Shown here: positions 5,550 to 5,837 of the stretch, in pieces
How positions within the stretch are numbered: position 1 is the first letter of the stretch
Layout: each line of letters opens with the position of its first letter
Source: Verrucomicrobiota bacterium
Lineage (GTDB): Bacteria; Verrucomicrobiota; Verrucomicrobiia; Chthoniobacterales; JAFAMB01
Direction: 5' to 3'
Assembly (NCBI GenBank): GCA_019236035.1
Contig: JAFAJU010000454.1
Span: 1 to 5,837, forward strand
Length of the DNA: 5,837 nucleotides
Translations under genes and position numbers: made by a program
Notes under the pieces: model-generated
Databases searched by the model: none
What the model was told of the DNA's origin: nothing
What the model saw: only the letters and a program-made list of their open reading frames with translations

Positions 5550-5743
5550 AGGAGTTCAGGAGTTACAGGAGTTCAGGAGTCAGGAGTTTAAAACCTTTGG
5601 CCGGGAAAATGCCGGATACTCGAATGGATTCTGGACGGCACTGAATCGTTGGCGCGCAGAATGCAAAACACGGAAGCCATCAAACCGAAATCCGTTGTTT
5701 CATTCTGTAACTCCTGAACTCCTGACTCCTGAACTCCTGACTC
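5550..5743. repeat. Paired inverted arrays of GGAGT(T)CA units around a 116-bp core
   Basis: The left array (5550-5588) is built from GGAGTTCA, GGAGTTACA and GGAGTCA units; the right array (5705-5743) is its inverted counterpart. Two exact matches in different registers support this: a 19-bp inverted pair (5550-5568 with 5705-5723) and a 23-bp inverted pair (5566-5588 with 5717-5739). The right array runs up to and overlaps the hppA stop codon (complement of 5742-5744). The layout, short-unit arrays in opposite orientation around unique sequence, parallels the other gaps in this window. Confidence 0.85.
5589..5704. other. Unique non-coding core between the inverted arrays
   Basis: Both strands lack a reading frame of meaningful length here. 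A modest hairpin is possible: AAACACGGA (5666-5674) with TCCGTTGTTT (5691-5700), nine pairs with one bulged T and a 16-base loop. On the - strand its descending arm ends TCCGTGTTTT, so a weak terminator for hppA is conceivable but not convincing. Promoter elements for the downstream glycogen-synthase-type gene would have to lie here or in the left array; none is clear. Confidence 0.35.
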
Positions 5744-5837
5744 ATTTGAACACGATCGGGATAATCAGAATCGCCAAAATGTTCGCCACTTTGATCATCG
5801 GATTGATGGCAGGTCCGGCCGTGTCCTTGTATGGATC
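5742..5837 (-). CDS. hppA: Membrane-bound ion-translocating pyrophosphatase, C-terminal end only
   Basis: Only the last 31 codons and the TGA are inside the window; the gene continues past the right edge. The peptide starts DPYKDTAGPAINPMIKVANI and ends in a hydrophobic run LAILIIPIVFK. DPxKDTxGPxxN is the highly conserved last cytoplasmic motif of membrane PPases, whose Asp and Lys residues bind Mg2+-pyrophosphate, followed by the final membrane helix. The enzyme couples PPi hydrolysis to H+ or Na+ export across the inner membrane. The residues that decide ion and K+ dependence lie outside the window. The stop codon overlaps the edge of the GGAGTCA repeat array. The match is short but very specific to this family. 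Confidence 0.88.
   Translation of the reverse strand, partial: DPYKDTAGPAINPMIKVANILAILIIPIVFK

Noticed and set aside
5589..5704. tRNA or structured RNA gene in the core between the inverted arrays
   Set aside because: No cloverleaf or conserved T-loop sequence is visible, only one modest hairpin.
5550..5743. Possible CRISPR array from the repeated GGAGTTCAGGAGT blocks
   Set aside because: Units are 7-9 bp with no regular spacers, the two arrays are inverted to each other, and no cas gene is present.
1..5837. A new multi-gene defence, secretion or biosynthetic system
   Set aside because: All six genes belong to familiar housekeeping or glycosyltransferase families with intact motifs; nothing suggests an unrecognised protein system.

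Overview
The window is an ordinary bacterial chromosomal segment with no phage, plasmid or defence genes. It holds six protein-coding genes. Two, at the window edges, are cut. On the + strand, enolase (eno, 5' end missing) runs with zero spacing into a small FtsB/DivIC-type division protein. On the - strand, reading right to left, are the last 31 codons of a membrane-bound ion-pumping pyrophosphatase (hppA), a GT4 glycogen-synthase-type glycosyltransferase (GlgM/actinobacterial GlgA type), the ribosome-assembly GTPase Obg, and a second GT4 glycosyltransferase of unknown acceptor. The two strands converge at about 1600-1726.

The genes suggest a free-living, moderately GC-rich Gram-negative-like bacterium. 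My best guess is Verrucomicrobiota or a relative. The reasons are the short Obg without a C-terminal OCT domain, the overall style of the protein sequences, and intergenic DNA crowded with low-complexity inverted repeats (CACAGAGACAC-like, GGTAGGGCGAGGCTCCG-like, GGAGTTCAGGAGT-like), which I associate with soil Verrucomicrobia. This is inference from recall, not a database result. The - strand genes have no visible Shine-Dalgarno sequence, while ftsB has one.

Functionally this is a housekeeping mix: glycolysis (Eno), septum assembly (FtsB-like), 50S assembly (Obg), alpha-glucan metabolism (GlgM-like), pyrophosphate-driven ion pumping (HppA; PPi is a by-product of the ADP-glucose synthesis that feeds glycogen synthases) and surface-glycan or similar glycosylation (GT4). 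The 170-240 bp gaps between the - strand genes argue against one tight operon.

The most interesting material is between the genes. All four intergenic gaps are largely filled by a different repeat or inverted-repeat element, often touching a start or stop codon. The best is an 88-bp near-palindrome at 4160-4247 built from two opposed, GTAG-headed hairpins. This is the architecture of a REP/BIME element mobilised by RAYT (TnpA_REP) transposases. It sits inside an outer pair of inverted heptamer repeats. GTAG-headed repeats recur at 1595-1663, where the first copy contains the ftsB stop codon. The other two elements are an imperfect inverted repeat at 2897-3040 and two inverted GGAGT(T)CA arrays at 5550-5743. 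I saw no convincing new protein system; the novelty, if any, is this set of repeats.
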